In this document: piece after piece, positions 17,391 through 26,771 of the stretch
Position numbering within the stretch: the first letter of the stretch is position 1
Layout: every line of letters starts with the position of its first letter
From: Nanchangia anserum
Lineage (GTDB): Bacteria; Actinomycetota; Actinomycetes; Actinomycetales; Actinomycetaceae
DNA: 64,000 nucleotides
Reading direction: 5' to 3'
NCBI RefSeq assembly: GCF_015240065.1
Contig: NZ_CP060506.1
Coordinates: forward strand, 1,302,001 to 1,366,000
Position numbers and translations under genes: made by a program
Notes under the pieces: model-generated
The model's database searches: none
What the model was told of the DNA's origin: nothing
The model's input: the letters and a program-made list of their open reading frames with translations, nothing else

Positions 17391-18002
17391 ATGTCGTCGT
17401 CACCTTCCGATGTTGCGGCAGCGAAGGCCGCGCGTCGTCGCGCGGTGCGCGCGCGCAGGGCAGCGGCCGATCTGACGCCTGCTGAATATGCGCACTCCGA
17501 CACCGCTGTTGCCTCCCACGTGTGCTCCCTCGCAGACCAGCTGGCGGCGAGAAGGATCGCGACCTACCTGTCGTACGGGACCGAGATGCCCACGGGCGCG
17601 CTCAACCGTGCCCTCGCCCCGCTACGGCCGTGGGTTCCGCGCCCGGGTTGCTCGGGCGCTATCGCCTGGTGTCGGCCTCCACTGCCCTGGTGGTCCGCTC
17701 CCGTGGGGTGCGATGAGCGCGCTGTGGCGCGTGTGGGCCCGGAGCTGCCGCGGGCAAGCGAGGCTGAGGTCGCCGCAATTGACCTGTGCATCCTGCCGGC
17801 GCTGGCCGTCGATCGACGCGGGGTCCGGCTCGGTCAGGGAGGCGGCTGGTACGACCGCGCGCTGATGGCCATGCCCCAGGCGTTCGTCGTCGCACTCGTG
17901 TGGGGCAATGACGTCGTCGATGCGCTCCCCTGTGAGGCCTTCGATCGTCGCGTCGACGCGTGGATCACGCCGGAAGGTTTGGCTGTCCCCACGCCGCGAT
18001 AA
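17391..18002 (+). CDS. 5-formyltetrahydrofolate cyclo-ligase family protein
   Basis: 203 residues. Basic N-terminal helix (AAAKAARRRAVRARRAA), IATYLSYGTEMPTGALNRAL, and the family signature RLGQGGGWYDRALM, the glycine-rich ATP/folate loop. The enzyme converts 5-formyl-THF to methenyl-THF with ATP. The middle section around residues 85-115 is Trp/Pro-rich and short compared with close homologues, so activity is likely but not certain. It is divergent from glp, the same juxtaposition as in mycobacteria except that galU is absent from between them. Start ATG at 17391; the long upstream extension of this frame is antisense to glp. Confidence 0.85.
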   Translation: MSSSPSDVAAAKAARRRAVRARRAAADLTPAEYAHSDTAVASHVCSLADQLAARRIATYLSYGTEMPTGALNRALAPLRPWVPRPGCSGAIAWCRPPLPWWSAPVGCDERAVARVGPELPRASEAEVAAIDLCILPALAVDRRGVRLGQGGGWYDRALMAMPQAFVVALVWGNDVVDALPCEAFDRRVDAWITPEGLAVPTPR

Positions 18003-18071
18003 CCCCGTAGATGGTCGGCATGCTCGCACCGACACACCTCCCCCTCCGGCCGCGGCGGCGATCCTGACGGC

Positions 18072-18725
18072 ATGGATGTGCGTTATCTGTTGTGGCGGGT
18101 CCGCTTCGTCATTGCCGGAGTGTGTATCGCCGCGGCGGTGAGCGCCCTTGTCCACGCCGCCGCTCCCCACTACATCACCGTTGAGGTTGCCCGCACGAGT
18201 CGCGATATTGGCGTCGGGGATGTCATCGAGGCGTCGATGATCGAAACAACGCGTGTGCCCCGCGCCGCCGTTCCCGATCGCGCCCTCACCGCACAGCGTG
18301 CACGTGGGCGCGTCGCGTTGGCGTCGCTGCCGAAGGGAACGGTGCTCAGCGCCGGACTCACCCGCGGCCCAGATGCCCTCGATGCCGACCCGCACGGCCG
18401 CGTCGCGCTCACGATTGGGCTCAACGAACTGTCGGTGCCGCTGGCACGCCCGGGCGCGCGCGTATCCCTCTACGCTCCACCCGATGACGAGCACGCGCAG
18501 GCCCGTCTCCTCGCCGCCGACGTACGAATTCTGGCTGTTCGTGAGGGGGAATCCTCGATGCTGCGCGACGCCGAGGCCCAGGCGGATATTGCCGTTGCCC
18601 CGGAGGTTGCTACGGTGGTCCTCGCTCATGCCAGCGCCTCACCTCTGCTCATTGCTAGCGCACCCGCGCTGCACGCGGAGGAATCGACGCTGGCGACCAC
18701 GACACCTAAGGAGAACAATGGCTGA
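18072..18725 (+). CDS. SAF-domain (CpaB/RcpC-like) membrane-anchored protein
   Basis: 217 residues: one N-terminal membrane helix (about 12-30) then an extracytoplasmic SAF domain (VEVARTSRDIGVGDVIEASM, VALASLPKGTVLSAGLT, VALTIGLNELSVPLARPGARV). SAF domains occur in CpaB pilus-assembly proteins and antifreeze-like folds; a stand-alone copy next to mscL recurs in actinobacteria without a settled function. Its 3' end overlaps mscL by eight bases. Confidence 0.8.
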   Translation: MDVRYLLWRVRFVIAGVCIAAAVSALVHAAAPHYITVEVARTSRDIGVGDVIEASMIETTRVPRAAVPDRALTAQRARGRVALASLPKGTVLSAGLTRGPDALDADPHGRVALTIGLNELSVPLARPGARVSLYAPPDDEHAQARLLAADVRILAVREGESSMLRDAEAQADIAVAPEVATVVLAHASASPLLIASAPALHAEESTLATTTPKENNG

Positions 18726-19152
18726 GAAGAAAACCGGCATCATCGGTGGATTCCGTGAATTCATCACCCGAGGCAACGCCGTCGACATGGCGGTCGGCAT
18801 CGTCATCGGTGCGGCCTTCACAACCGTCATCAAAACCATCGTCGACAAATTCATTAACCCGCTCATCGCCGGTATCGTCGGCCAACCGAATTTCGATCAC
18901 GTCCTGCAATTCCACGTCGGTGCAGCTACTGTCCAGCCGGGCGCGATCATCACGGCTGTTGTTAACTTCCTCCTCGTTGCGGCAGCCATCTACTTCCTCA
19001 TCGTCGTGCCGATGAATAAGCTCAACGCGCTGAGCGTTCTCGCCGCCAAGCGCAAGGCTGACGAAGATGCCGCGGCCGAGGAAAAGACCGTCGACCCCCA
19101 GACCGCGCTGCTCCAAGACATCCGCGATCTGCTCGCCTCACGCAACGTATAA
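18718..19152 (+). CDS. mscL: Large-conductance mechanosensitive channel
   Basis: 144-residue MscL: GGFREFITRGNAVDMAVGIVIG at the N-terminal amphipathic helix and first membrane helix, the periplasmic loop, a second helix (TAVVNFLLVAAAIYFLIVV), and a charged cytoplasmic bundle ending LLQDIRDLLASRNV. It forms a pentameric channel that opens under membrane tension to release solutes in hypo-osmotic shock. The start ATG at 18718 has AAGGAG five bases upstream and overlaps the SAF gene, so the pair is coupled. Confidence 0.95.
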   Translation: MAEKKTGIIGGFREFITRGNAVDMAVGIVIGAAFTTVIKTIVDKFINPLIAGIVGQPNFDHVLQFHVGAATVQPGAIITAVVNFLLVAAAIYFLIVVPMNKLNALSVLAAKRKADEDAAAEEKTVDPQTALLQDIRDLLASRNV

Positions 19153-19180
19153 GGCCCGCGAGACCGCCACGCGCGAACGC

Positions 19181-19378
19181 TCAGTAGTGGGGCGGCACGT
19201 CGTCGAGGAGGCGTCGGTCGTTCGGACCCGACGCCGACGCTTCCTCGGGGCGTTCGCGCACGTCGGCGGGTTCTTCCCACGAGGGACATGTGCCCGCCGC
19301 TAACGCCGCCCGGTCGCGCTCGGAGATATAAACCGCGGCCCGGTGGCGGCGAAGAGGAGCCGGCGTATCCTCAGCCAC
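19181..19378 (-). CDS. Small acidic protein, helicase-linked
   Basis: 65 residues, polar and acidic, beginning VAEDTPAPLRRHRAAVYISE and ending NDRRLLDDVPPHY. Proteins with a closing PPH plus aromatic motif occur in actinobacteria beside the large Dna2-like AAA gene; I recall this rather than having searched it. The GTG at 19378 overlaps the helicase stop (frame-shared bases 19371-19378), which supports coupled translation. Base composition is like that of coding neighbours. Function unknown; could be a spurious frame. Confidence 0.5.
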   Translation of the reverse strand: MAEDTPAPLRRHRAAVYISERDRAALAAGTCPSWEEPADVRERPEEASASGPNDRRLLDDVPPHY

Positions 19379-22300
19379 GACGCACGACGTTTCTCAAGAT
19401 CGCATCGATCTGGCTGCCACGCCGGGTCAGCCCCAGCTCTGCCGCCAGCTCGGCAACCTCCTCGCTCTCGTCACGCTCAACACCGTCGCCGCGAATCCAC
19501 GCCAACAGGTCGTCGAGCTGGTCGTCCGAATAGGCCGCCAGCGGCAGCCCGCGGGCAATGTGCGGGCGACCCGGGCGCGGGGCATCTGCCACGGTTTGGT
19601 CGAGACCGAATTCGCTGTCGCTGATGTGCTCGGGCACCTCGGGAACGGGCGTGACCGGACGGGTACGACGCTCGACGATGTCGAGGACTTTCTCGAGGAT
19701 GCGCTGGGCCTCGCCCTGGGGGTCCATGAACACCGCGGTCGAAAAGACCATATGGGTGACCCAGCCGTACTCACGCAGTCGGTCAGCCCAGTGGCGATCG
19801 CGTCGACGCATCGAGCGCTCGCTGACATAGGCGTCGTTGTCCGTCATGACGGCGACGAGCAGCTCGTCGGGCAGGTCGGGGTGACCGATGGCGAGTGGAA
19901 TTCGCAAACCGCCCTCGGGGCCGACATTGGGAACGACGGTCAACCCCAGCGAATAGAGCCGTTCGGCGAGGTCAACGAGCAATCGGTCGGGCGCGGCATC
20001 TTCCTCGTCGAGGGTCTCGGCGATCTGTAGCAGCGAGGGATCCTTCGGGTGATGTTTCGCTCGCTCGAGGAGATCGTGGAGCAACCGTGTTCCTTCGGTG
20101 GGAACGCGGCGCAGTTCGACTTCGTCGGGGTCGAGCGCGGTCACGATCGTCAGCTCGCCGCGGGTGCTCAGCAGCGCGTCGACGAGATGGGCAGCCCCGT
20201 TCTCCCCGGCAAGATCTCCGAAATCGTGGACGACCCGCCCGTGCGGCGTCTTGCCATACCCTGTCGACACGATGATCCGGTCACGGGTAATCCCCGAGCA
20301 TCGCCGCAGCGATGTGACGAGGAAGGGCTCGTCCCCGTCGGTGCGGAAGAAGCTGTCGATCGCCGGGGAGTCGGCGACGGCCGAGAGCACGGCTTCGCTC
20401 AACCGCTGTGCGTGACGATCGTTGCAGGCAATGACCGCTAAGGTGTCTTCAGGTCGTTCGAGCGCATGGGCAATGACGTGGTCGACGACCTTCGCCACTT
20501 CGGCTGCGGTCGACTCCACGGCATTGACGCCGGGAGCGGGCATGCCCCGCCCATCCACGAGGACGTAATCGATGCTGGCGGGCTGGGACGGCTGCGCGAT
20601 CGGCACGATGTCCGAGCCGTAGCCATGTTCGGCGAGGAACGACGCGACGACGCCGTTGATGCGGGCCGAGGCAACCGGCAGCGACAGTCGCGGCAGCAAT
20701 TCGGCGGCGAGCGCCGGCAATCCGTCGCCGCCGCGACGGGAATCCCCGACGACGACGACGACCTGACTGGCGCGCCCCAACGGGACCGCGAGCTCACCGA
20801 GTGGTGCGCCCTCCACCCCGTCGAAGACGACGAGATCGACGCGCGTGGCGGCTCCGGCCAGCTGCGAGGCGAGCGCTGGCGGGACGATCTGCAACGGCAC
20901 GAGGGCGCGACCCAGCGAAGACGCCCCGATGGCGCGCAACAGCCCGGCCACAGAACCCGATTCGATGGCCTGGCGCAGCTGCTGGGCTTCGTCGGCACGT
21001 CGGGCAAGACGCTGAGCCGACTGCTCACGGAAGATACGCAGGCTCTGCGTCGCCAAAGATTCGACGTGGGCGCGGTCGAGTTCGCGCAGAGAGGTGACGA
21101 GCGATTCCAGTCGGGCACCGTCGAAACCCTCGAGCCGCGAATCCGAGTGGAGGATTTGCGACAGCGCCGATGCCCACCAGGCGAGGTCGAGCTCGGCGAC
21201 GGCGTTTTCGCGAGGAACTCCGCGGGAACGCAGGTCCTCGATGAGACCGTCGAGGCCGAGGGCATGGATATCGTGGATCGTCTCAACGCGCTCGGGCAAC
21301 ACTTTAATGGCGTCATCGTCGGCCGCAAGCGCCCCCAGTTCCCGGCCGATGCGGGCAAAGTCCCACTCGACGAGGCCGTCGTAGGCGGGGCCGAGCAGTT
21401 TGTCGAGCGTGAGCAGGTCCTCGCGCAGGCGCCGAGCGTTCTCGCTCATCTCGTCGAGGCCCTCGGGCATGACCGGGTAGCCGCCGCCGGGCGAGTACTG
21501 CCGCCAGATCTGGCGCTGTTCTTGAATGCGGATGAGTTCGGCGTGGAGGTCGTCCACCGTGCGGCCCGGCCGCACGTAGTCACGCGCCTGCTTGATGAGC
21601 CGGCGCCGCTGGCCGGCCTTCATGTGGATCGAGTGGTCCTCGCGCCAGCGCTTCGTGGCCGTCGCGATGACCATGTCGGCGGCTGAGGCCTCGAAGATTT
21701 CGGGGACAAAGACGTCGAGCGACGCGCGAACTCCCTCGAGCATACGCAGCTGATCGTCCCACTCGGCGAGCGTGTTAGCCCTCGTCAGCCCGGTTTCGCG
21801 CGTGGCCTGCTCGATATCGGAGCGCACTTTCGGCAGCACACCGCTCGACGTTTCACGAACGCTGGTCAGCGCCGGCTCGACGTCGCTCGGCGAGGACAAC
21901 ACGACGCGATGCCACGCGTTCTTTGTGCCCGTCTCTCGAATCATGCCGAGCCGGTCGGCGGCCTGGATGAGTTCGCGCGCCCGCGCCGCGCCGTCCTCGG
22001 CAATGCGCGTGAGCGTCTCGACGTCAAAGCGCACGCGGGTGCGTGGCCCGGCCGGACCGGACGTGAGGTCGGTGAGGACCTGCAGGCAGTCGTACGCCGA
22101 CACGCCCCACGGCGCCATGCGCACGTGGAGGCGATCGATATAGCCACCGAGGTCATCTCGCACGCCGGTGAGCTCGGCACGCATGGCCACGACGTCGCCG
22201 TCGGGGTCGTCGATTTCGCCACGCGAGAGGGCGTTGAGCGCGCGACGCGCGACGCGGCGCTGCCAATCCGGGGCGGTGAAGTCGGCGACCATCTCGGACA

Positions 22301-23596
22301 GCCCCCCCGCTCGGCCTCGGCGACGAGGGCCCGGGCGTGGCGGGAGGTACCGGCCACGTAGGTGACGGAACGGCCGGCGCGAATCTGATCGGCGAGCAAC
22401 GCCAGCACCGTCGGTGCAGACGAGGTGCCCGCAGGCGTGGCGAGGAAGATGTGTCCTCCCGCCGCCACCGCGTCCAGCACGTCGTGTTGCAGCGGATCGA
22501 GGTCGCCGACGCCGTGTTCCACCCGCGGGTCGCGGTCGGTCGACTGTGCGGGGGCCAACTCGGTGCGGATCGCCTCGGCGGCCCCGTCGATGCCGGCCAT
22601 CGCCGAGAGCAGCGGGGATTCGACGAGCTCGGGAGCCGCGTCATCGAGGGCCGAAATCGCGTCGTGGACGGGATGCTGATACTGCCCAATCGTCAACGAG
22701 TCGTAGAGATCGAAGGAGACGAGGCAGCGCTGCCCGACCTGACGCAGCTGTGCCAGCGCGCGCGTCGTCGTAAAACCGTGAGCACCCGTCGTCGCCGACA
22801 GCACGGCGTCGAGGTCCTCCCCGGCACCACGCTTCTTCAGGGCGTGCTCGAGTGGCGCCCACAGGGCAACGGTGGGTTCGCGGCGAATGAGGACGTCGCC
22901 GTCGTCCTCCCCCGCGAGCTTCACCGGGCACAGCAACGCCGGTCCGGAAACGCGCGTGGGCATGGGCTGAGTTCCTGGCGCCATCGTGCTCGCGGCACCG
23001 GTGCGCAGGTTATCGACGTGTGACCCCTCGGTCCACGAGGCCGTCCCGATCGCCAGGTAGACGGGACCGATGCCGTGGGCCTCGACCATGTGAGCTTGGG
23101 AGGCCAGAACCTCGCGGGCCCGCAGCTGGGCATGTGCCAGCGCGCCTTCTTCGCGCACGAGGACGGACAGGCGCGTGGGGCGCCCCGCGTACAGCTGGGC
23201 GACGCCGGTGGGGTGAGCAGCGGACAGCTCGATGTACGTCCGCGATGGCCCGTCGTCGGCAAGCCGCTCGAGGTCGGCCCGCCAGGTCTCCAGCAGTGCC
23301 GCGACCTGCTCGTGGGCCGGATCGCTCGGCCCATCCGCCGCCGGCGGTTGCGCGTGTGTCTGCTCCACCGAAGCCGACGTCGCATCCGTGTCCGACGACG
23401 ACTCGGCCTCCGCGTCTGCGTCGCGGGACGGCTCGGGCACCGGAGTGCCGGCTACCGGTGTGGGAGGAACACTCTCGCCGTCGCTACCGGCCACCTCGGG
23501 CATCTCCTCGACCGAGGATGTCGACGCCGTCGAGCTTTCGGTGTCGTCTGCTGTCTCGCGCTGCCAGGGCAGGCGGATTCTCTTGAGAGTGCTCAC
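19371..23596 (-). pseudogene. Dna2-like AAA/REase-fold protein, frameshifted
   Basis: Two abutting frames together encode one protein of about 1,410 residues. The N-terminal part (start GTG 23596) has an acidic linker and then DPLQHDVLDAVAAGGHIFL with ATPAGTSSAPTVL in the Walker A position; the usual GKT/S is missing, so ATP binding may be lost. The C-terminal frame (through 19371) continues SEMVADFTAP, holds SF1-like motifs (DLVVFDGVEG, DRIIVSTGYG) and ends with a restriction-endonuclease-like region (EGGLRIPLAIGHPDLPDELL, THMVFSTAVFMDP). The frames join at a G7 tract on the coding strand (22302-22308); eight Gs would restore one continuous ORF. Role unknown, perhaps nucleic-acid surveillance. 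Either a real null/phase-variable allele or a base-call error. Confidence 0.85.
22302..22308. repeat. C7/G7 homopolymer at the frameshift
   Basis: Seven consecutive C on the top strand. Read leftward, the upstream frame is GAG CGG GGG GGC TGT and the downstream frame needs GGG GGG CTG TCC GAG ATG, so one extra G makes the gene continuous. Confidence 0.9.
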
Positions 23597-23700
23597 GCTC
23601 CCACCCTAACCGCGCCACCTAGCCAGAGCGCGGAGGACCTGCGGTGCGCCGCACCAGAACGATCGAGCGCATCAGCATCGGTGTTACCATGATCCGGCCA

Positions 23701-23773
23701 GCCCCCGTAGCTCAGGGGATAGAGCACCGCTCTCCTAAAGCGGGTGTCGCACGTTCGAATCGTGTCGGGGGCA
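23701..23773 (+). tRNA. tRNA-Arg (anticodon CCT)
   Basis: 73-nt cloverleaf with acceptor GCCCCCG/CGGGGGC, anticodon arm CCGCT CTCCTAA AGCGG giving CCT, and discriminator A; CCA not encoded. Its 3' part (22 identical bases, 23742-23763) recurs at 26439-26460, so this tRNA looks like the integration or duplication anchor for the island to its right. Confidence 0.97.
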
Positions 23774-23813
23774 CCTGGATCCCGTATATCGAGGAGACCG
23801 AAAGGACGCGCGC

Positions 23814-23963
23814 ATGTCTGATATCCCAGCCGCAACCGAGGAATCAGTCGATCGCATGGCGTGGGAGCACGCCATCCTCGAAGAGGCTCGCGCGGCACAC
23901 GCCGGGGACTTGCCGACGTATTCCCTCGACCAGGTCGCCCGCGAGTACGGCGTCGAGCTGTGA
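23814..23963 (+). CDS. 49-residue protein, antitoxin-tail-like
   Basis: Short ORF starting ATG with AGGA eight bases upstream and ending TGA at 23963. The product (MSDIPAATEESVDRMAWEHA at its start, then EEARAAHAGDLPTYSLDQVA and REYGVEL) is acidic and helical. The closing pattern of an E-A-rich helix, G, then LDQVAREYG resembles C-terminal tails of RelB/PHD-type antitoxins, but no toxin follows; this is a weak resemblance only. A decayed second copy of this ORF is recognisable at about 26600-26720, which supports it having been a real gene. Confidence 0.5.
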   Translation: MSDIPAATEESVDRMAWEHAILEEARAAHAGDLPTYSLDQVAREYGVEL

Positions 23964-23981
23964 ACTAGCGCCGCACGCGAC

Positions 23982-24106
23982 TCAGGACCGACGAGCTGCG
24001 CGGGATCGGCTCGATGCGATTCTCCAGATGGCGCCGACAGCTCCCAGCGCCAACAGGGTCACGACCGGCAGACGCCACATCGCGTAGAAGTCGGCGACGT
24101 CGAGGG
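23982..24106 (-). pseudogene. C-terminal remnant of small membrane protein
   Basis: Reverse-strand translation gives LDVADFYAMWRLPVV, then LLALGAVGAIWRIAS and a basic tail to a TGA. This is nearly the same as the last 40 residues of the intact gene at 26772-27074 (LDVADFYAMWRLPVV, LLALGAVTAIWRIAS). Upstream of LDV the two diverge completely and the frame has no start codon here, so this is a truncated duplicate. Confidence 0.8.
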
Positions 24107-24139
24107 TACATTCAAGTTGAGGACATTCTTGATGCCCCG

Positions 24140-24205
24140 TCACGGCGTAGAAGCTACACGGGTGAGCTGGCGATTACGGACGGAGATGTGCTTCGGCACA
24201 GCCAT
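24140..24205 (-). CDS. Possible 21-residue peptide
   Basis: ATG preceded by TAGGAG at ideal spacing (eight bases) opens a 21-codon frame, MAVPKHISVRNRQLTRVAST plus P. The MAVPKH start recalls ribosomal protein bL32, but the rest does not match, so it could be a bL32 relic, a genuine small peptide, or chance. The strong ribosome binding site is the only reason to list it. Confidence 0.25.
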   Translation of the reverse strand: MAVPKHISVRNRQLTRVASTP

Positions 24206-24343
24206 GAGGCCTACTCCTAGCAATCGAACTAGCTTGGCTAGTCATTTGCTCGCTATGGGCGAGAGCGCACCATGCTGGGTGGGCACGTCATTATCTGGGT
24301 AGAAACTCTGGTCTGGCCAGCCACGAGGCAGCTAAACTGGACC

Positions 24344-24586
24344 GTGACACCCGACCCCGACGATCTTGCCCGGTACCGGCAAGTGGCGTCGTCACTGCGC
24401 GCATCGATTCCCATAGGGCTACCTAAGCCCGGAGACAAGCGCGCCCTCCCAGACCGGCTTTTCAAGTGCTTTAGCGTCGCCTACTTGACTATCCACCAAT
24501 CCCACACACCATTTGAAGAACTTAGGAAGTCACTTTATGGACCCCCTACACGTAACTTTTGTAACACGGCAAATTGCCGGCGATAA
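24344..24586 (+). CDS. Hypothetical protein, 80 residues
   Basis: GTG-initiated frame (a longer version could begin at the ATG at 24272). The product has DPDDLARYRQVASSLRAS, PDRLFKCFSVAYLTIHQSHT and FEELRKSLYGPP, which reads like folded protein rather than antisense noise. It overlaps the next gene by 50 bases in another frame. Not recognised. Composition is less GC-rich than the core genome. Could be the 5' part of the following gene separated by a frameshift. Confidence 0.35.
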   Translation: MTPDPDDLARYRQVASSLRASIPIGLPKPGDKRALPDRLFKCFSVAYLTIHQSHTPFEELRKSLYGPPTRNFCNTANCRR

Positions 24587-25766
24587 TGCAGACCTAGAGC
24601 TCGCGCGCCAGTATTGGGATCACACCCCACTGTTCGATGGAGGTACCAGATTCTGGTCTCGAACAGTCAAGACTATCGCCACAGAATGGGAACTACGTTC
24701 TCACCAACTTCTACAGCGAATAAATGCGACTACCGTCACTGTGATGACAAGCCCCAGGTGTCCCCTGTGCGGTGGCGCCAGCGCCGTCCGCTCGAGGCAG
24801 GCAACGATTGACCTCTTAAAAGGGCTTCATAACGGATGTGACGCATGCCGCGAGCGAGCACAAGAAAAGCGTCGACGCGAGCAGCTTGCGGCCCGCGCAG
24901 CAGCCCAGGCTGCACATGTCGCCATAGTGCAACGCGGCCTCGAATGGATCCGCCACCTCCGCGCTGAAAGCGAGGAAATGTGCAACTCTCCCCGCCTGAG
25001 CACAGCCGCGCAGGTCGCGCTGCTCACACTGGATACTGTCGCCTTCCACGACGGCGAACGTCCATGGGGTGATGTCTTTGCTGTAAGCTATGACGACGAA
25101 GTATCCAGCCGGCAACTCGCGGAGATTGCGATCGAACTGCTGGCGAACGGCGCGGCCACTCTTCGTAACCCGCACGCGGTCTTCACAGAGGCGGATGGCG
25201 AACTCCACTGGACCCCCGACCGGTGCTTGCTCTCCATAACGCCCGAAGGGCATGCTCTGAACGAAAGCTGGTCCAGCCGAGTCCAGTACCACATCACACG
25301 TGATGAGGCGGACGAACTTCTCGACATTGCACGCCATGTCATTCATCAGGAAGTGCGTTATCTTCTCGATTACGAAGTCAGCCGGTATGGACGGAAGGTT
25401 TCACTTACGCCATCGCAGGCTGCAACTCTGCGTCGTCGTGTCGAGGCTGAAGAGGACCTTCAACTCGGCTCTTTCCACGCTGGCATCTGGTATGCCGCCC
25501 GCAACATGATCGCACAAAAAGAACGAACCCCACGCATGGCGCACAGCTCGCTCTCAGGATATCTAATCAATCAAATGTCCAGCTCGTGGACATATCAGGC
25601 AGCCATCCCGGTAGCCGAGCGGAAACTCTACTCACGCTCCAAGATTCCGATACGGACCTATACCGACGTCCTGTTCGGCACGCTTCTGGACATCAACCCA
25701 GTTGAGGCATCTTTCGCAGCTGTCCGCGCCGCAATCATGCGACGGGTACCCTCCGAAGACGACTGA
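24537..25766 (+). CDS. Zinc-ribbon protein of unknown function (island cargo)
   Basis: 409 residues from an ATG at 24537 (AGGAAG upstream); a TTG at 24513 is the longer alternative. Around residues 75-105 are paired cysteines CPLCGG and CDAC, a likely zinc ribbon, followed by a very basic helix (RERAQEKRRREQLAARAAAQ). The remainder is mixed alpha/beta with no membrane segments; notable stretches are HVIHQEVRYLLDYEVSRYGR and SSLSGYLINQMSSSWTYQAA. The zinc ribbon and basic helix suggest nucleic-acid binding, but I recognise no family. Codon use is less GC-biased than flanking core genes, in line with horizontal origin. It is the only long ORF inside the tRNA-Arg island. Confidence 0.8.
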   Translation: MDPLHVTFVTRQIAGDNADLELARQYWDHTPLFDGGTRFWSRTVKTIATEWELRSHQLLQRINATTVTVMTSPRCPLCGGASAVRSRQATIDLLKGLHNGCDACRERAQEKRRREQLAARAAAQAAHVAIVQRGLEWIRHLRAESEEMCNSPRLSTAAQVALLTLDTVAFHDGERPWGDVFAVSYDDEVSSRQLAEIAIELLANGAATLRNPHAVFTEADGELHWTPDRCLLSITPEGHALNESWSSRVQYHITRDEADELLDIARHVIHQEVRYLLDYEVSRYGRKVSLTPSQAATLRRRVEAEEDLQLGSFHAGIWYAARNMIAQKERTPRMAHSSLSGYLINQMSSSWTYQAAIPVAERKLYSRSKIPIRTYTDVLFGTLLDINPVEASFAAVRAAIMRRVPSEDD

Positions 25767-26404
25767 TGATCAGGAGTTTACGCGAGCCGGCCCCCATAGG
25801 TACGATCCTGTCTCACAGAGACTATCCAACAAGATCATTCCCGAATCGGGATCTACCAGCGCCGCATGTCGCGCCAATCCCCCCCCCCTCACACACCGTG
25901 ATGAGTATACTTATTGACCACCCTAACTGCGCCAGTCGGAGGGCACGTCTACATTCCGTCATTGGCGTGCGTCAGCTGTCCGCTCGTTCGATAATTCGAG
26001 CCCGATTACAAAACTCGCCGTTGACACCGCACGCGGATAACAACCAGCGCCGTTACCACTGCACCGTTGGCGAGTAGATCCGCGCGAACTACCGCAATCC
26101 CGACGAACCTTACGCGGGCCGGCCGCCCGACTCCCGCCTCAGACCGCACGAGCACATACGCGCACGCCCACTGACCCTGGCAAGGTGGTCAGCCCGGCAA
26201 GTCCGCACCTAGTCTCCAATGCAATCCGCCTAAGTGCGCGTTAGGCTCTCCGAGTGAGGAAACAGCAAATCGCGCCGGAACGAGACGCAGCTGACGCCAC
26301 CGACAAGCGAGTGGCACAGATCACATCTGCGGCGCGCCGCGTCCAGAACACCCCTCCCCTCGGGTCAGCCACGGCAGTCACCACCCAGTGAAAGCAATAT
26401 TGAC
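25767..26404. other. Gene-poor decayed island segment
   Basis: No convincing gene. Open frames here lack ribosome binding sites and read as noise. One 45-codon GTG frame at 26254-26391 (start VRKQQIAPERDAADATDKRV) is the most protein-like, but has no good Shine-Dalgarno. A run of eight C occurs near 25879. The stretch looks like eroded mobile-element DNA. Confidence 0.5.
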
Positions 26405-26472
26405 CATGTGATCAGGGGCTCTGATGAGCTCCTTCAGTGGGTGTCGCACGTTCGAATCGTATCGAGGGGCCT
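26405..26472 (+). pseudogene. Relic of tRNA-Arg (3' half)
   Basis: From the D-arm GATCAGGGG through GTGGGTGTCGCACGTTCG and the degraded acceptor GAGGGGC, this follows the tRNA-Arg(CCT) gene at 23701. 22 bases (26439-26460) are identical. The 5' acceptor strand is lost and the anticodon stem is mutated, so it cannot fold as a tRNA. It marks the right-hand boundary of the island. Confidence 0.85.
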
Positions 26473-26771
26473 GGATCTCACGTAGCAGAGACACGAAAGA
26501 ACCCACGCAGCTCTTGCTATCCCAGCGGCAACCCACCTGAACATATAGGAAACCACCGCCAAGTTTGAGCGGCCCTACGTATCCACGAGGCCTTCGAAGT
26601 CGCATTACCTGCGCGAAACTATCGAAGCAGCAATCGACGTAGGAGAGTGCCACCCTCAGGGAAGCTCAAGCGACACACCAGAGCTACGGGCGCACCCTCT
26701 CGGTAAGTCGCGCACAAGCACTGCTGTCAAGCTATAAGCGGGTGAAAACGCCAATCACGGCTACACGCACC
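26473..26771. pseudogene. Decayed copy of the 49-codon ORF region
   Basis: This stretch tracks the sequence downstream of the intact tRNA-Arg. CTATCCCAGCGGCAACCC matches ATATCCCAGCCGCAACC in the 49-codon ORF, and the segment around 26620-26700 (GGAGAGTGCCACCCTC, GGAAGCTCAAGCGACACACC) matches that ORF's middle. About 100 unrelated bases interrupt it and the frame is destroyed. Confidence 0.65.

Noticed and set aside
24228-24242. Small inverted repeat ACTAGC/GCTAGT as an operator or insertion-element end
   Set aside because: Only six to seven paired bases, no second copy at the far side and no transposase; too little to call.
26378-26653. A leftward 91-codon ORF
   Set aside because: It is antisense to the tRNA-Arg relic and the decayed copy of the 49-codon ORF, so the sequence is explained by that duplication.
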